In this document: in pieces, positions 20,310 to 28,982 of the stretch
How the letters are laid out: every line of letters begins with the position of its first letter
How positions within the stretch are numbered: position 1 is the first letter of the stretch
Assembly (NCBI RefSeq): GCF_003602095.1
Contig: NZ_RAHH01000001.1
Coordinates: forward strand, 186,001-250,000
DNA from: Rahnella woolbedingensis
Lineage (GTDB): Bacteria > Pseudomonadota > Gammaproteobacteria > Enterobacterales > Enterobacteriaceae
Direction of reading: 5' to 3'
Length of the DNA stretch: 64,000 nucleotides
Notes under the pieces: generated by a model
The model's input: the letters and a program-made list of their open reading frames with translations, nothing else
Databases searched by the model: none
Told to the model about the DNA's origin: nothing
Program-made: the position numbers and the translations under genes

Positions 20310-22634
20310 TTACAGCGTAATTACCAGTGATTTTGCGCCTTCAGACGGCGTCAGAACCAATCCCTGTGAACCGGATTCCTGACGTGATCCGCTGATTTCA
20401 CGCACACCGCTCAGGTTACGCAGACACAGTGTCCAGCCTGAGGCCTGACCTTCATGAGTCACGGTAATCACGCCATCCACCCGTTCGGCTTTCAGGCTGA
20501 AAACAGTTTTCCCGCTGAGATCCGTTATCGCGCTTTCCGCTACCGCACCTTCTTCCAGCTCAAACAGATGGAATTCGGTTTGCTGGCTGTAATCGTAATC
20601 CGGTTTCTGATTATTACTGCCCAAAGCCAGCAATGTGTTCGGGCGAACATACAGCGGCAGGCTGTCAAAGCCGTGCTGCTGACGGTGCCAGCGTGAACCT
20701 TCTGCCACTTCGTTATTCAGAAGATGCGTCCAGCGTCCTTGCGGCAGATAAAAATCGACGTCGCCTTCTTCGCTAAAGACCGGCGCAACCAGCAAGTCAT
20801 CCCCCAGCATATACTGACGGTCGAGATAATCGCAGGCCGGATCTTCCGGGAATTCCAGCATCATGGCGCGCATAACCGGCGTTCCGTGGCTGGCTGCCTG
20901 TGACGAAGCAGGATAGAGATACGGCATCAGTCGGCATTTAAGCTGCGTAAACTGGCGTACTACATCACAAGCTTCATCGTCATAAACCCATGGCACACGA
21001 TAGGATTTGCTGCCATGCAGGCGGCTGTGGCTTGAGAGCAGGCCGAACGCGCACCAGCGTTTGTAGATGTGCGCCGGAGCGGTATTTTCGAATCCGCCGA
21101 TGTCGTGGCTCCAGAATCCAAAACCAGACAATCCGATGGATAATCCGCCGCGCAGACTTTCCGCCATTGATTCGTACGTGGCGTAGCAGTCACCGCCCCA
21201 GTGAACCGGGAATTGCTGGGCACCGACCGACGCGGAGCGGGCGAACAGTACCGCTTCAGATGCGCCGAGCTTGTCCTGCAATGTTTCGTACACCAGTTTG
21301 TTGTATACGAATGCGTAATGGTTGTGCATTTTCTGCGGGTCGCAGCCGTCATGCCAGACGACGTCTGTCGGGATGCGCTCGCCGAAGTCGGTTTTGAAAC
21401 AGTCCACGCCCATATCGACCAGACGTTTCAGATGCCCGGCATACCATTCGCAGGCCTGCGGATTGGTGAAATCGACAATCCCCATTCCGGCCTGCCATTT
21501 GTCCCACTGCCACACGCGACCGTCCGGACGTTTTAGCAGATAGCCTTTTTCTTTGCCTTCGTGGAACAGTGGTGATTTCTGGCCAATGTAGGGGTTGATC
21601 CACACGCAGATTTTCAGGCCGCGCGCTTTCAGGCGTTGCAACATGCCCTGCGGATCCGGGAAGGTTTGCGGATCCCACTCGAAATCACACCACTGGAAGG
21701 CTTTCATCCAGAAACAGTCGAAGTGGAAAACGTGTAACGGCAACTGACGTTCTGCCATGCCATCAATAAAGCTGTTCACCGTGGCTTCATCGTAATTAGT
21801 GGTGAAAGAGGTGGTCAGCCACAGACCAAAAGACCAGGCCGGCGGCAGCGCAGGGCGGCCGGTCAGACGGGTATAACGGTCGAGCACTTTTTTCGGCGTC
21901 GGGCCATCAATGACGAAATATTCCAGATATTCGCCTTCCACGCTGAACTGAACTTTAGAGACCTTCTCCGAACCGACTTCAAAAGACACACATTCAGGAT
22001 GATTCACCAGCACGCCGTAGCCGCGGTTGGTCAGATAAAACGGAATATTTTTGTAGGACTGCTCAGTGCTGGTTCCGCCGTCGCGGTTCCAGGTTTCTAC
22101 CGTCTGGCCATTTTTAACCAGTGCGGTGAAACGTTCGCCAAGACCATAAACCGTTTCGCCGACGCCCAGGTCCAGGCGTTCCATCATGTAGGTTTTCTGC
22201 GAGTTTGCGTCCTGCACATAGCCATTAGATTTGGCGACACTGCCGGTTATCCGGCGGCCGTTGCGCAGAAAATCCAGCGTCCAGTTATTACCCTTGGTGA
22301 CGCGCACGCAGAGGTCGCCGCTGTGCAGGGCAGCGAATTCCTCGTTATCTTCGAACCGTAATTCCGGTGTGTCGGATTGCAGCAGCGGATAGTGCGGGCC
22401 TTTGTCGGTTTCGCCGTCAAAGTGAGTAATACGCACGCCAATAACACCGGTTTGCGGCGAGAAAAATCGCAGCGTAAACAGGGGTGAATCCAGCTGGCTG
22501 GCGCGTTCCGACGCATCTTTCGGCGCGGCGTAAATCACCATTTCATTGCCTGAACGCTGCACTTCAAAAACCTGTAACGGGTGCGTCAGTGTCAGACCAT
22601 CCTGAATCAACCAGTTACCATCACTTATTTTCAT
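20310..22634 (-). CDS. yicI: Alpha-xylosidase (GH31)
   Basis: This 774-residue cytoplasmic glycoside hydrolase of family 31 releases xylose from alpha-xylosides such as isoprimeverose. The nucleophile D416 lies in [12 protein letters not shown] and the acid/base D482 in VHWGGD, the same numbering as E. coli YicI (772). F277 region [10 protein letters not shown] and [10 protein letters not shown] match the YicI pocket. The start [11 protein letters not shown] at 22634 follows a perfect AAGGAGGAATTC; a longer frame to 22700 is not used. It lies downstream of the transporter yicJ on the minus strand and beside the xyl genes, so released xylose can enter XylAB directly. Confidence 0.96.
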   Translation of the reverse strand: MKISDGNWLIQDGLTLTHPLQVFEVQRSGNEMVIYAAPKDASERASQLDSPLFTLRFFSPQTGVIGVRITHFDGETDKGPHYPLLQSDTPELRFEDNEEFAALHSGDLCVRVTKGNNWTLDFLRNGRRITGSVAKSNGYVQDANSQKTYMMERLDLGVGETVYGLGERFTALVKNGQTVETWNRDGGTSTEQSYKNIPFYLTNRGYGVLVNHPECVSFEVGSEKVSKVQFSVEGEYLEYFVIDGPTPKKVLDRYTRLTGRPALPPAWSFGLWLTTSFTTNYDEATVNSFIDGMAERQLPLHVFHFDCFWMKAFQWCDFEWDPQTFPDPQGMLQRLKARGLKICVWINPYIGQKSPLFHEGKEKGYLLKRPDGRVWQWDKWQAGMGIVDFTNPQACEWYAGHLKRLVDMGVDCFKTDFGERIPTDVVWHDGCDPQKMHNHYAFVYNKLVYETLQDKLGASEAVLFARSASVGAQQFPVHWGGDCYATYESMAESLRGGLSIGLSGFGFWSHDIGGFENTAPAHIYKRWCAFGLLSSHSRLHGSKSYRVPWVYDDEACDVVRQFTQLKCRLMPYLYPASSQAASHGTPVMRAMMLEFPEDPACDYLDRQYMLGDDLLVAPVFSEEGDVDFYLPQGRWTHLLNNEVAEGSRWHRQQHGFDSLPLYVRPNTLLALGSNNQKPDYDYSQQTEFHLFELEEGAVAESAITDLSGKTVFSLKAERVDGVITVTHEGQASGWTLCLRNLSGVREISGSRQESGSQGLVLTPSEGAKSLVITL

Positions 22635-22753
22635 AATGAATTCCTCCTTCAGCCCTCCATCCTTCACACTGACTCTGCGTTGGCCGCCTTGATTGAGCAC
22701 GAATGATTTTGGGCATGTTCAGTTAAATCAGTTTCAGTTCTTCAAAAACAGAT

Positions 22754-24121
22754 TCATTTCATAAATTCTTGCTGATTACGGCGGATACCCTGCGCGACTT
22801 CATCGAGAATGCGGCGCAGCAGCGGGCTGCGCAGAATGTAATAGCGTTTGCAGATGATGGCGCTCAGCAGATAGCAGGCAGCCGGAACCAGAGTGAATAA
22901 CGCGACAATGCTGGTCATGGTGGCGGTATTTTGAGTAGCGGCTCCGGACTGATAACCGGAACCTGCCAGCATCCAGCCGATCATCGCACCGGCCAGTGCC
23001 AGACCGAGTTTCAGCACAAACAGGGTGCCGGCGAAACTGATACCGGTCAGGCGTTTGCCGTCGTTCCATTCGCCGTAATCGACGGTGTCGGACATCATCA
23101 CCCACTGGATCGGGGTGACGAGCTGGTGCAGAACACCGATGGCGAAGATGAAGATAAACATCAGCACGCTGCCGTTCAGTGGCAGGAAGAACATGCCGAT
23201 GCTCAGCACCGCCAGAATGGCGTTAGTCCACCAGAACACGCTGACTTTGCATTTCCAGTCGGTGAGCGGTTTAGCCAGTGCGCTGCCGAACAGGTTGCCG
23301 ACGGAATACACGCCGAGGAACCAGGCGAACAGCACCGGATTACCAAGGATATAGGTGACGTAATACATCATGGCGCCGCCGCGAACCGCGACTGCCATAA
23401 TATTGAGGATGGTCAGCAGGCCGACAATACGCCACTGGTCGTTGTGCCAGATGTCACGCAAATCTTCACGCATAGTGCCGGTCGGTTTGCCCGGATCGAT
23501 TCGCTCTTTGGTGGTCGCAAAACAAATCGCCAGCAAGACGGCGGCGACAATCGCCAGTACTGCGATCCCGCCCTGATAACCGACAGCTTTATCCTCACCG
23601 CCGATGAAATTCACCAGCGGCATCATCAGCACCGTGCTCAGCATCCCGCCCGCCGTTGCCAGCACGAAACGGTACGATTGCAATGAAATACGCTGTGTCG
23701 GGTTAGACGTGATCACGCCACCCAGCGCGCAATAAGGGATATTCACGACGGTGTACATCAGTGTGAGCAGCGTATAAGTGATGGCGGCGTAAATCATTTT
23801 GCCGGTCATGCTGAGCTCAGGCGTGGTGTAGGTAAAGACGCAGACGATACCGAAAGGAATGGCGCCAAACAGAACATACGGGCGGAATTTCCCCCAGCGG
23901 GTGCGTGTGCGGTCGGCCAGTAATCCCATGCAGGGATCAGAAATGGCGTCCAGTGCGCGGGCGAGCAGGAACATGGTGCCGACATAGCCCGCCGGAATAC
24001 CGAAGATGTCGGTATAAAAGAACATCATGTAAAGCATGACGTTATCGAAAATTATATGACTGGCCGCATCGCCTAATCCATATCCAATCTTTTCCTTGAC
24101 CGAAAGGATCTCAGTGCTCAT
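22754..24121 (-). CDS. yicJ: Glycoside-pentoside-hexuronide transporter YicJ
   Basis: This 455-residue inner-membrane cation symporter of the GPH family has about twelve membrane segments. It begins LSVKEKIGYGLGDAASHIIFDNVMLYMMFFYTDIFGIPAG, typical of the family, with LADRTRTRWGKFRPYVLFGA after the second segment and SDTVDYGEWNDGKRLTGIS later. E. coli YicJ is 460 residues and very similar. Coupled to yicI, it should import an alpha-xyloside, although the substrate cannot be read from sequence. The gap to yicI is 119 bases with no obvious terminator, so the two are probably one operon. Confidence 0.92.
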   Translation of the reverse strand: MSTEILSVKEKIGYGLGDAASHIIFDNVMLYMMFFYTDIFGIPAGYVGTMFLLARALDAISDPCMGLLADRTRTRWGKFRPYVLFGAIPFGIVCVFTYTTPELSMTGKMIYAAITYTLLTLMYTVVNIPYCALGGVITSNPTQRISLQSYRFVLATAGGMLSTVLMMPLVNFIGGEDKAVGYQGGIAVLAIVAAVLLAICFATTKERIDPGKPTGTMREDLRDIWHNDQWRIVGLLTILNIMAVAVRGGAMMYYVTYILGNPVLFAWFLGVYSVGNLFGSALAKPLTDWKCKVSVFWWTNAILAVLSIGMFFLPLNGSVLMFIFIFAIGVLHQLVTPIQWVMMSDTVDYGEWNDGKRLTGISFAGTLFVLKLGLALAGAMIGWMLAGSGYQSGAATQNTATMTSIVALFTLVPAACYLLSAIICKRYYILRSPLLRRILDEVAQGIRRNQQEFMK

Positions 24122-24294
24122 TGCTTCAATGTCCGTATGAAAAGGGAGAGTACGGTTTTAACGTTTACAAGGCGTTGAGGCTATTGAGATTTTTGTTTCT
24201 GAAATTATGTTTCTTTATTTCTGTGATCGCGCGGGGCAAACGGGGAAAAGTTGAGCGGAAGAAACGGAGAGAAATGCTGAGTTTTTGATGAAAA

Positions 24295-24312
24295 CCTCCC
24301 GTTTCCGGGAGG
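24295..24312 (-). terminator. Terminator of the sugar-binding-protein gene
   Basis: CCTCCCG (24295-24301) and CGGGAGG (24306-24312) form a 7-base stem with a 4-base loop. On the minus strand it is followed by TTTTC, about 10 bases after the stop codon at 24323. Confidence 0.8.
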
Positions 24313-24322
24313 TCTGAGGCGG

Positions 24323-25396
24323 TTACTTTTTGTATTTTGCTTCCAGCGTCGCAAACCACGGCGCGGTGAAATCTTCTGATTTTCCCCAGCCCGGAATGAT
24401 TTTGCTCAGGCCGGTCACGTTGACCCCTTCCGGCTGGCTGAGCAGCAGGGATTGAGGAATGGTTTGTGCCGGGAATTCGTAAGTAGCCGGCGTTTTCTCA
24501 CCGGCAATTTTCAGCGCCACAATACGCAGGTTTACTGCACCAATCAGCTGAGTATCGACAGCGGCGGTCATCTGCCACGGGCTGCCTTTTTCGCGCATCA
24601 GCTGAAGATCCTGATTCGACACATCAATGCTGTAAAGCTTGATTTCAGTACGGCCATTCTCTTTCAGCGCTTTATAGGCGCCCTGGCTGAAGGCATCCCA
24701 TGCGCCCCAGATCGCGTCAATCTGACCTTTTGGGTATTTCGCCAGAATCGCACCGACTTTGTTTGCCGTATCGCCCTGAACGTCAGAGGACACCGCGCCG
24801 ATGGATTCCAGCTGATGAATGCCCGGATTCTCTTTCAGGATGGCTTCGTAGGTTTTCTGGCGGCGTTCCATTGGCGGGAAACCGGCCACCCACAGTTTGA
24901 CGATGTTGGCTTTACCGTTGAAATCTTTCACCAGCTGGCCGACGGACGCTTTTGCCAGCGAAGCATCGTCCTGACGGGTAACGGTGACGCCAGGAATGTC
25001 TTCCGGAACTTCTGTATCAAAAGCAGAAACCGCAATTCCGGCAGCGGCGATGCGTTTGACCAGCGCTTCAGAGTAAGGCCCGCGACCCTGCGAAAGGATA
25101 ATACCGTCGTATTTCTGGCTGATGGCCTGATTGACGAAATCCTGGAATTTGGCGTCATCGCCGTTACTCAGGAAGGTATCGACTTTAAAACCGAGCGCAC
25201 GGCCTTGTTTGATGGCTCCGGCCAGAAACTGGGTGGTGTTGTCGTCAGAACCCAGATTGCGAACGATAGCGATGCGCACCGGACCATTGTGCTGGGCAAT
25301 CGCCGCCGGAACCGGCGCGGGTGTGCCATCGGCTGCGAATGCCGGTAAGGCGGAAAACAGGCTCAGTGCCAGCAGGGATGCGGATATTTTTCTCAT
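24323..25396 (-). CDS. Orphan periplasmic sugar-binding protein (ribose/LacI-type fold)
   Basis: This 357-residue protein has a clear signal peptide (MRKISASLLALSLFSALPAFA, then AD). The periplasmic-binding-protein type 1 fold shows IAIVRNLGSDDNTTQFLAGAIKQGRALGFKVDTF, QKYDGIILSQGRG, AVSAFDTEVPEDIPGVTVTRQDDASLAK, DAIWGAWDAFSQGAYKAL and LYSIDVSNQDLQLM. It is related to ribose or xylose receptors, but I do not recognise a named orthologue. No ATPase or permease gene accompanies it. It is transcribed toward yicJ but is isolated by its own terminator. It might serve the nearby XylGH channel, another importer, or act as a sensor subunit. The region around the start codon is tandemly duplicated. Confidence 0.75.
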   Translation of the reverse strand: MRKISASLLALSLFSALPAFAADGTPAPVPAAIAQHNGPVRIAIVRNLGSDDNTTQFLAGAIKQGRALGFKVDTFLSNGDDAKFQDFVNQAISQKYDGIILSQGRGPYSEALVKRIAAAGIAVSAFDTEVPEDIPGVTVTRQDDASLAKASVGQLVKDFNGKANIVKLWVAGFPPMERRQKTYEAILKENPGIHQLESIGAVSSDVQGDTANKVGAILAKYPKGQIDAIWGAWDAFSQGAYKALKENGRTEIKLYSIDVSNQDLQLMREKGSPWQMTAAVDTQLIGAVNLRIVALKIAGEKTPATYEFPAQTIPQSLLLSQPEGVNVTGLSKIIPGWGKSEDFTAPWFATLEAKYKK

Positions 25397-25410
25397 TATA
25401 TTTTTCTCAT
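25396..25410 (-). repeat. Duplicated start region making a 4-codon decoy frame
   Basis: A 14-base unit (ATGAGAAAAATATA on the minus strand) occurs twice in tandem at 25397-25410 and at the start of the binding-protein gene (from 25396). The upstream copy reads ATG AGA AAA ATA TAA: MRKI then stop. That stop overlaps the true ATG as TAATG. No good ribosome site precedes either ATG. Confidence 0.7.
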
Positions 25411-25490
25411 TATATTTGCTAATGACTAAAGAGGTCCGTTGGACACGATTTTTTCTGGTGTAATTTTTAGCTGAGGATGTACAGAAGTCT

Positions 25491-25502
25491 GTCTGTCCAG
25501 AC
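25491..25502. promoter_or_regulatory. Short palindrome in binding-protein/yliI gap
   Basis: GTCTGTCCAGAC is a perfect inverted repeat with a 2-base centre, inside a run of related TCTG/CAGA elements (25485-25520). It lies about 95 bases before the binding-protein start in a 297-base divergent gap. It could be an operator; no regulator is assigned. Confidence 0.35.
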
Positions 25503-25693
25503 GTCTATTCTGTTTGGGCAGTCTACCGGTATGTTAAGAAAGAGGGAATGCTTTGTAGTTATTATATTTCCGTCAGCCGTTATTCCTGTTGGTTATAGCC
25601 GGCGAACCGCCGCGCAGCAAAATCAGTCACATGGCCTAAACTGAAACTTCACCTCTGATTTTCTCTCTCAACAATGCCTCCGGGGGAAGCCTT

Positions 25694-26845
25694 ATGACCT
25701 TTTCTTTCCGCGACACATTATTGCCCGTTTTTACCTTTGCCCTGATGACCACCCAGGCCGCTGCTGCACCGAAATCACCGGTTTCTCCGCCCTACGCGGG
25801 CGCACAAGTGACGGAACTGGCGACGGGGTTGGATCATCCCTGGTCGCTGGCCTTTCTGCCGGATAATCAGGGCGCGCTGATCACCGAACGCAGCGGACAG
25901 CTGCATCTGTGGAAACCGGACGGCGGGCTTTCTGCGCTGCTGAAAGGTGTACCGCGCGTCTGGGTCAGCGGGCAGGCCGGTTTGTGGGATGTGCGTTTAT
26001 CGCCGGATTTCGCCAGCAATCGTCGGGTGTATCTGACCTTCGCGCATCCGGGAGAAAAGGGTGAACCACATGCAGCGCTCGGCTACGGCACTTTATCGGC
26101 CGATAATAAAACCCTGAGCAACTTTAAAGTGGTCTTTATTCAGCAACCGGCCTTGCAAAGCGGTATCAATCTTGGCGGTCGCATGGCGTTTGATGAGAAG
26201 GGCAATATTTTTCTTTCCACCGGCGATAATAACCAGCGCATCAATGCCCAGCATCTGAATCAGCTTCAGGGCAAGATTTTACGCCTGACGCCGGAAGGCG
26301 GTGTACCGCAGGACAATCCGTTTGTGCATGACAAGAATGCTAAACCGCAAATCTGGACTTACGGCAACCGCAATCCGCAGGGGCTGGCCATCAATCCGTG
26401 GAGCGGCGCGCTGTGGGAAACCGAGCACGGCCCGCGTGGTGGTGATGAAGTGAATTTACCGCAGGCCGGAAAAAACTACGGCTGGCCGCTGGCGACGCTG
26501 GGTATCAACTATTCCGGTCAGCCGATCCCCGAAGCGAAAGGGACGACGCTGGCGGGCGCGGAAGACTCGATTTACTACTGGGAGATATCACCGGCGCTCA
26601 GCGGAATGGCGTTTTATAACGCGCAGAAATTCCCGCAGTGGAAAAACTCGCTGTTTGTCGGCGCGCTTGCCGGGGAATCATTGATCCGCCTGACGCTCGA
26701 TGGCGAAAAAGTGACTCATGAGGAACGGCTGCTCAGCGACCGCAAGGAACGTATCCGCGAGGTGCAGGTTGGCAGCGACGGATTTGTGTATGTACTGACG
26801 GATAAGCGCGACGGTAAATTGCTTAAGATCGCGCCGCAAAGCTGA
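25694..26845 (+). CDS. yliI: PQQ-dependent soluble aldose sugar dehydrogenase
   Basis: This 383-residue periplasmic beta-propeller enzyme oxidises aldoses at C1 using pyrroloquinoline quinone. It has a signal peptide MTFSFRDTLLPVFTFALMTTQAAAA. The soluble glucose dehydrogenase family motifs are present: GLDHPWSLAFLPD, GQAGLWDVRLSPDF, GGRMAFDEKGNIFLSTGD, YGNRNPQGLAINPWSGALWETEHGPRGGDEVN and GKNYGWP. H and R residues in ETEHGPRGGDE lie in the usual PQQ/Ca site. GGGGGAAG precedes the ATG. E. coli YliI is 371 residues and lies beside gstB, as here. It needs PQQ, whose synthesis genes are not in the window. Confidence 0.93.
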   Translation: MTFSFRDTLLPVFTFALMTTQAAAAPKSPVSPPYAGAQVTELATGLDHPWSLAFLPDNQGALITERSGQLHLWKPDGGLSALLKGVPRVWVSGQAGLWDVRLSPDFASNRRVYLTFAHPGEKGEPHAALGYGTLSADNKTLSNFKVVFIQQPALQSGINLGGRMAFDEKGNIFLSTGDNNQRINAQHLNQLQGKILRLTPEGGVPQDNPFVHDKNAKPQIWTYGNRNPQGLAINPWSGALWETEHGPRGGDEVNLPQAGKNYGWPLATLGINYSGQPIPEAKGTTLAGAEDSIYYWEISPALSGMAFYNAQKFPQWKNSLFVGALAGESLIRLTLDGEKVTHEERLLSDRKERIREVQVGSDGFVYVLTDKRDGKLLKIAPQS

Positions 26846-26876
26846 GATGACTTAAAGCTGAGATGATTGAATGACA

Positions 26877-26902
26877 AAAGGCGGTCAGAAATGGCCGCCT
26901 TT
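26877..26902. terminator. Terminator between yliI and gstB
   Basis: AAAGGCGG (26877-26884) and CCGCCTTT (26895-26902) form an 8-base stem with a 10-base loop. On the minus strand TTTTG follows, so it mainly ends the gst transcript; on the plus side the T-run is short. Just upstream, AGCTGAGATGA occurs twice in 28 bases at the yliI stop. Confidence 0.75.
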
Positions 26903-26930
26903 AACAGGATTATCCGAAACCAAACCCCGT

Positions 26931-27551
26931 TTAGCTCAGGGGCAGCATCACCCGCTTACAGAAGGCCGGGCGCGCTTTCAGTTGCTGATACCAGCGTTCA
27001 AGATTCGGATGAGACTGACGTTCAATATCCAGGCGGAACCAGGCATCGGCATAGCAGGCCACCGGAATATCACCGATACCGAACTGCTCGCTGGAGAACC
27101 ATTTTTGCTTCGCCAGCAGGGCGTCGGCAATCGCCCAGTATTTTTCAAATGCCGCCATACCCGCCGCGACCACAGACATATCGCGTTCCGCTACGGGCGT
27201 GCGTACCAGCGTCAGAAACACCTGACGGAACGGTACGGTCAGCGAGTTACTGCACCAGTCCAGCCATTTATCAGCTGCCGCACGTTGTTGCAGATTGTCC
27301 GGCCAGAAGGCTTCTTCCCCCGAGCGTTCGGCCAGATAACGCAGAATGGCGTTGGATTCCCACAACACGAAATCGTCGTCCTGCAGACAAGGTACCAGGC
27401 CGTTAGGATTCAGCGACAGATAAAGTGGCTCGTTGTTTTTGCCATACACGCCGCCGGCATTGACGTGCTGAAAAGTCAGATTCAGTTCATCAAGCAGCCA
27501 CAGCACTTTTTTGACGTTACTTGAATTTTCGCGGCCCCATAGGGTGAGCAT
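26931..27551 (-). CDS. gstB: Glutathione S-transferase
   Basis: This 206-residue cytosolic glutathione transferase has an N-terminal thioredoxin-like domain MLTLWGRENSSNVKKVLWLLDEL, the cis-Pro/glutathione-binding NPNGLVPCL and WESNAILRYL, then an all-helical C-terminal domain with FGIGDIPVACY. E. coli GstB (YliJ) is similar in length and also sits next to yliI, which supports the symbol. The start at 27551 follows AAGGAGTTCCGC; the frame remains open to 27626 without a ribosome site. GstB acts on haloacids and related electrophiles in E. coli; the substrate here is unknown. Confidence 0.87.
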   Translation of the reverse strand: MLTLWGRENSSNVKKVLWLLDELNLTFQHVNAGGVYGKNNEPLYLSLNPNGLVPCLQDDDFVLWESNAILRYLAERSGEEAFWPDNLQQRAAADKWLDWCSNSLTVPFRQVFLTLVRTPVAERDMSVVAAGMAAFEKYWAIADALLAKQKWFSSEQFGIGDIPVACYADAWFRLDIERQSHPNLERWYQQLKARPAFCKRVMLPLS

Positions 27552-27640
27552 GCGGAACTCCTTGTTTTGAATAGAGGAAAACAGAAGGTGTAGATCTTTC
27601 TGGCTAAGACTATAGGCCACCGCCAATAATTAAGCGAAGT

Positions 27641-27685
27641 GAAAAAAGTAACACTCAGCAACAGGAAGCCCTGTCGCTGAGTGTT
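27641..27685 (-). terminator. Terminator of the MFS transporter gene
   Basis: AACACTCAGC-A-ACAGG (27650-27665) pairs with CCTGT-C-GCTGAGTGTT (27670-27685), a 15-pair stem with one mismatch. On the minus strand it is followed by ACTTTTTTC. It lies 14 bases after the transporter stop codon at 27699. Confidence 0.88.
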
Positions 27686-27698
27686 TCTGAGGGGGAAT

Positions 27699-28982
27699 TC
27701 AGCGATGTTTTTTTTGCGCTTTAAACACAGCCCAGACACTCAGCAGGGCGACGATCATCAGATAATAACCCGGCGCCAGACTGCTGCCGGTGGCGGAAAT
27801 CAGCAGTGTACAGATCAACGGCGCGAAGCCACCGAAAACGGTCACGGCAACGTTGTAGCTGATCGCCATGCCGCTGGCGCGAGTGGTTATCGGGAATAAA
27901 TCCGCCATCATCGAAGGTACCGTGGAGAAATACACCGCTTTCAGCAGAGCCAGCCAGCTTATCAGCAGCAGTAATGACATCGCCGAGGTGTATTGCAGCA
28001 TCAGCCAGAACGCCGGATAAATGGTCAGCAGCATCAGGATAAGCGATCCCCACATCAGTGGCAGTCGGCCAATTTTCTCCGCCCACAGTCCCATCAGGGG
28101 GGTCACTACCGTCAGGATAATGCCGCCTGCCAGCGTGGCGCTGAATCCGGCGGAAGCATGCAGATGCAGCGTTTTGGTTGCATAAGTCGGCACGTAATTC
28201 AGCATGTAGTTAATGGCGGTAGACACCACCATCAGCCCGATAGCGGTAAAGAAAAGACCTTTTTGCGAGCGCACGATTTCTTTCAGCGGGGAGGGCGCTT
28301 TCTTCGCTTTTGTGAAGCTTTCCGATTCCTTGATATGGCGGCGGATATACAACCCGACCGGACCAATCAGCAGGCCGAAGATAAACGGGATACGCCATCC
28401 CCAGTTTTGTAACTGCGTTTCGCTCAGAGCGGCGGATAACCCCAGTCCGAAAGCCGAGGCCAGCAGCGTGCTGGCACCCTGCGTGGCGAACTGCCAGCTG
28501 GCGATAAACGCCTTACGCTCCGGAAAGTGCTCGACCAGAAACGCGGTCGAACTGCCGAATTCCCCGCCCGCAGAAAATCCCTGAATCAGCCTTGCGACCA
28601 GGATCAGCAGCGGAGCCGCCATGCCAAGGGTGGCGTAAGAAGGGGTGATGACGATAATCAGCCCGCCAACCATCATCAGGCTGATGGACATCAGCAGTGA
28701 AGCTTTGCGACCGTGTTTATCGGCGTAAGCGCCGAGTACAATGGCGCCGAGCGGGCGGATCAGGAACGACACGCCAAAGCTGCCAAATGTCAGCAGCAGG
28801 GAAACCGTCGGGTCGGACGTCGGGAAATAAGCGTGGGCAATATAACTGGCGAAAAAACCGTAAATCGCGATATCAAACCATTCCAGTGCGTTGCCGATAC
28901 AGGTCGCGAATAAAGTTTTCATCAGGCTGGGCTTTTCTGCCGTGGCGCCTGCGTGTTGCGATGTGGCGCTTAACTGGCTCAT
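27699..28982 (-). CDS. MFS transporter, metabolite:H+ symporter (MHS) family
   Basis: This 427-residue inner-membrane protein has about twelve membrane segments. It shows the MHS-type beginning ATCIGNALEWFDIAIYGFFASYIAHAYFP, the loop motif GAYADKHGRKASLL, and RLIQGFSAGGEFGSSTAFLVEHFPERKAF, as in citrate, proline/betaine and dicarboxylate symporters. The substrate cannot be read from sequence. Its start overlaps the stop of the M20 peptidase by 4 bases (ATGA), so the two are co-translated. It probably imports the peptide-like or amide compound that the peptidase hydrolyses. A LysR gene is divergent from the pair. Confidence 0.85.
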   Translation of the reverse strand: MSQLSATSQHAGATAEKPSLMKTLFATCIGNALEWFDIAIYGFFASYIAHAYFPTSDPTVSLLLTFGSFGVSFLIRPLGAIVLGAYADKHGRKASLLMSISLMMVGGLIIVITPSYATLGMAAPLLILVARLIQGFSAGGEFGSSTAFLVEHFPERKAFIASWQFATQGASTLLASAFGLGLSAALSETQLQNWGWRIPFIFGLLIGPVGLYIRRHIKESESFTKAKKAPSPLKEIVRSQKGLFFTAIGLMVVSTAINYMLNYVPTYATKTLHLHASAGFSATLAGGIILTVVTPLMGLWAEKIGRLPLMWGSLILMLLTIYPAFWLMLQYTSAMSLLLLISWLALLKAVYFSTVPSMMADLFPITTRASGMAISYNVAVTVFGGFAPLICTLLISATGSSLAPGYYLMIVALLSVWAVFKAQKKHR

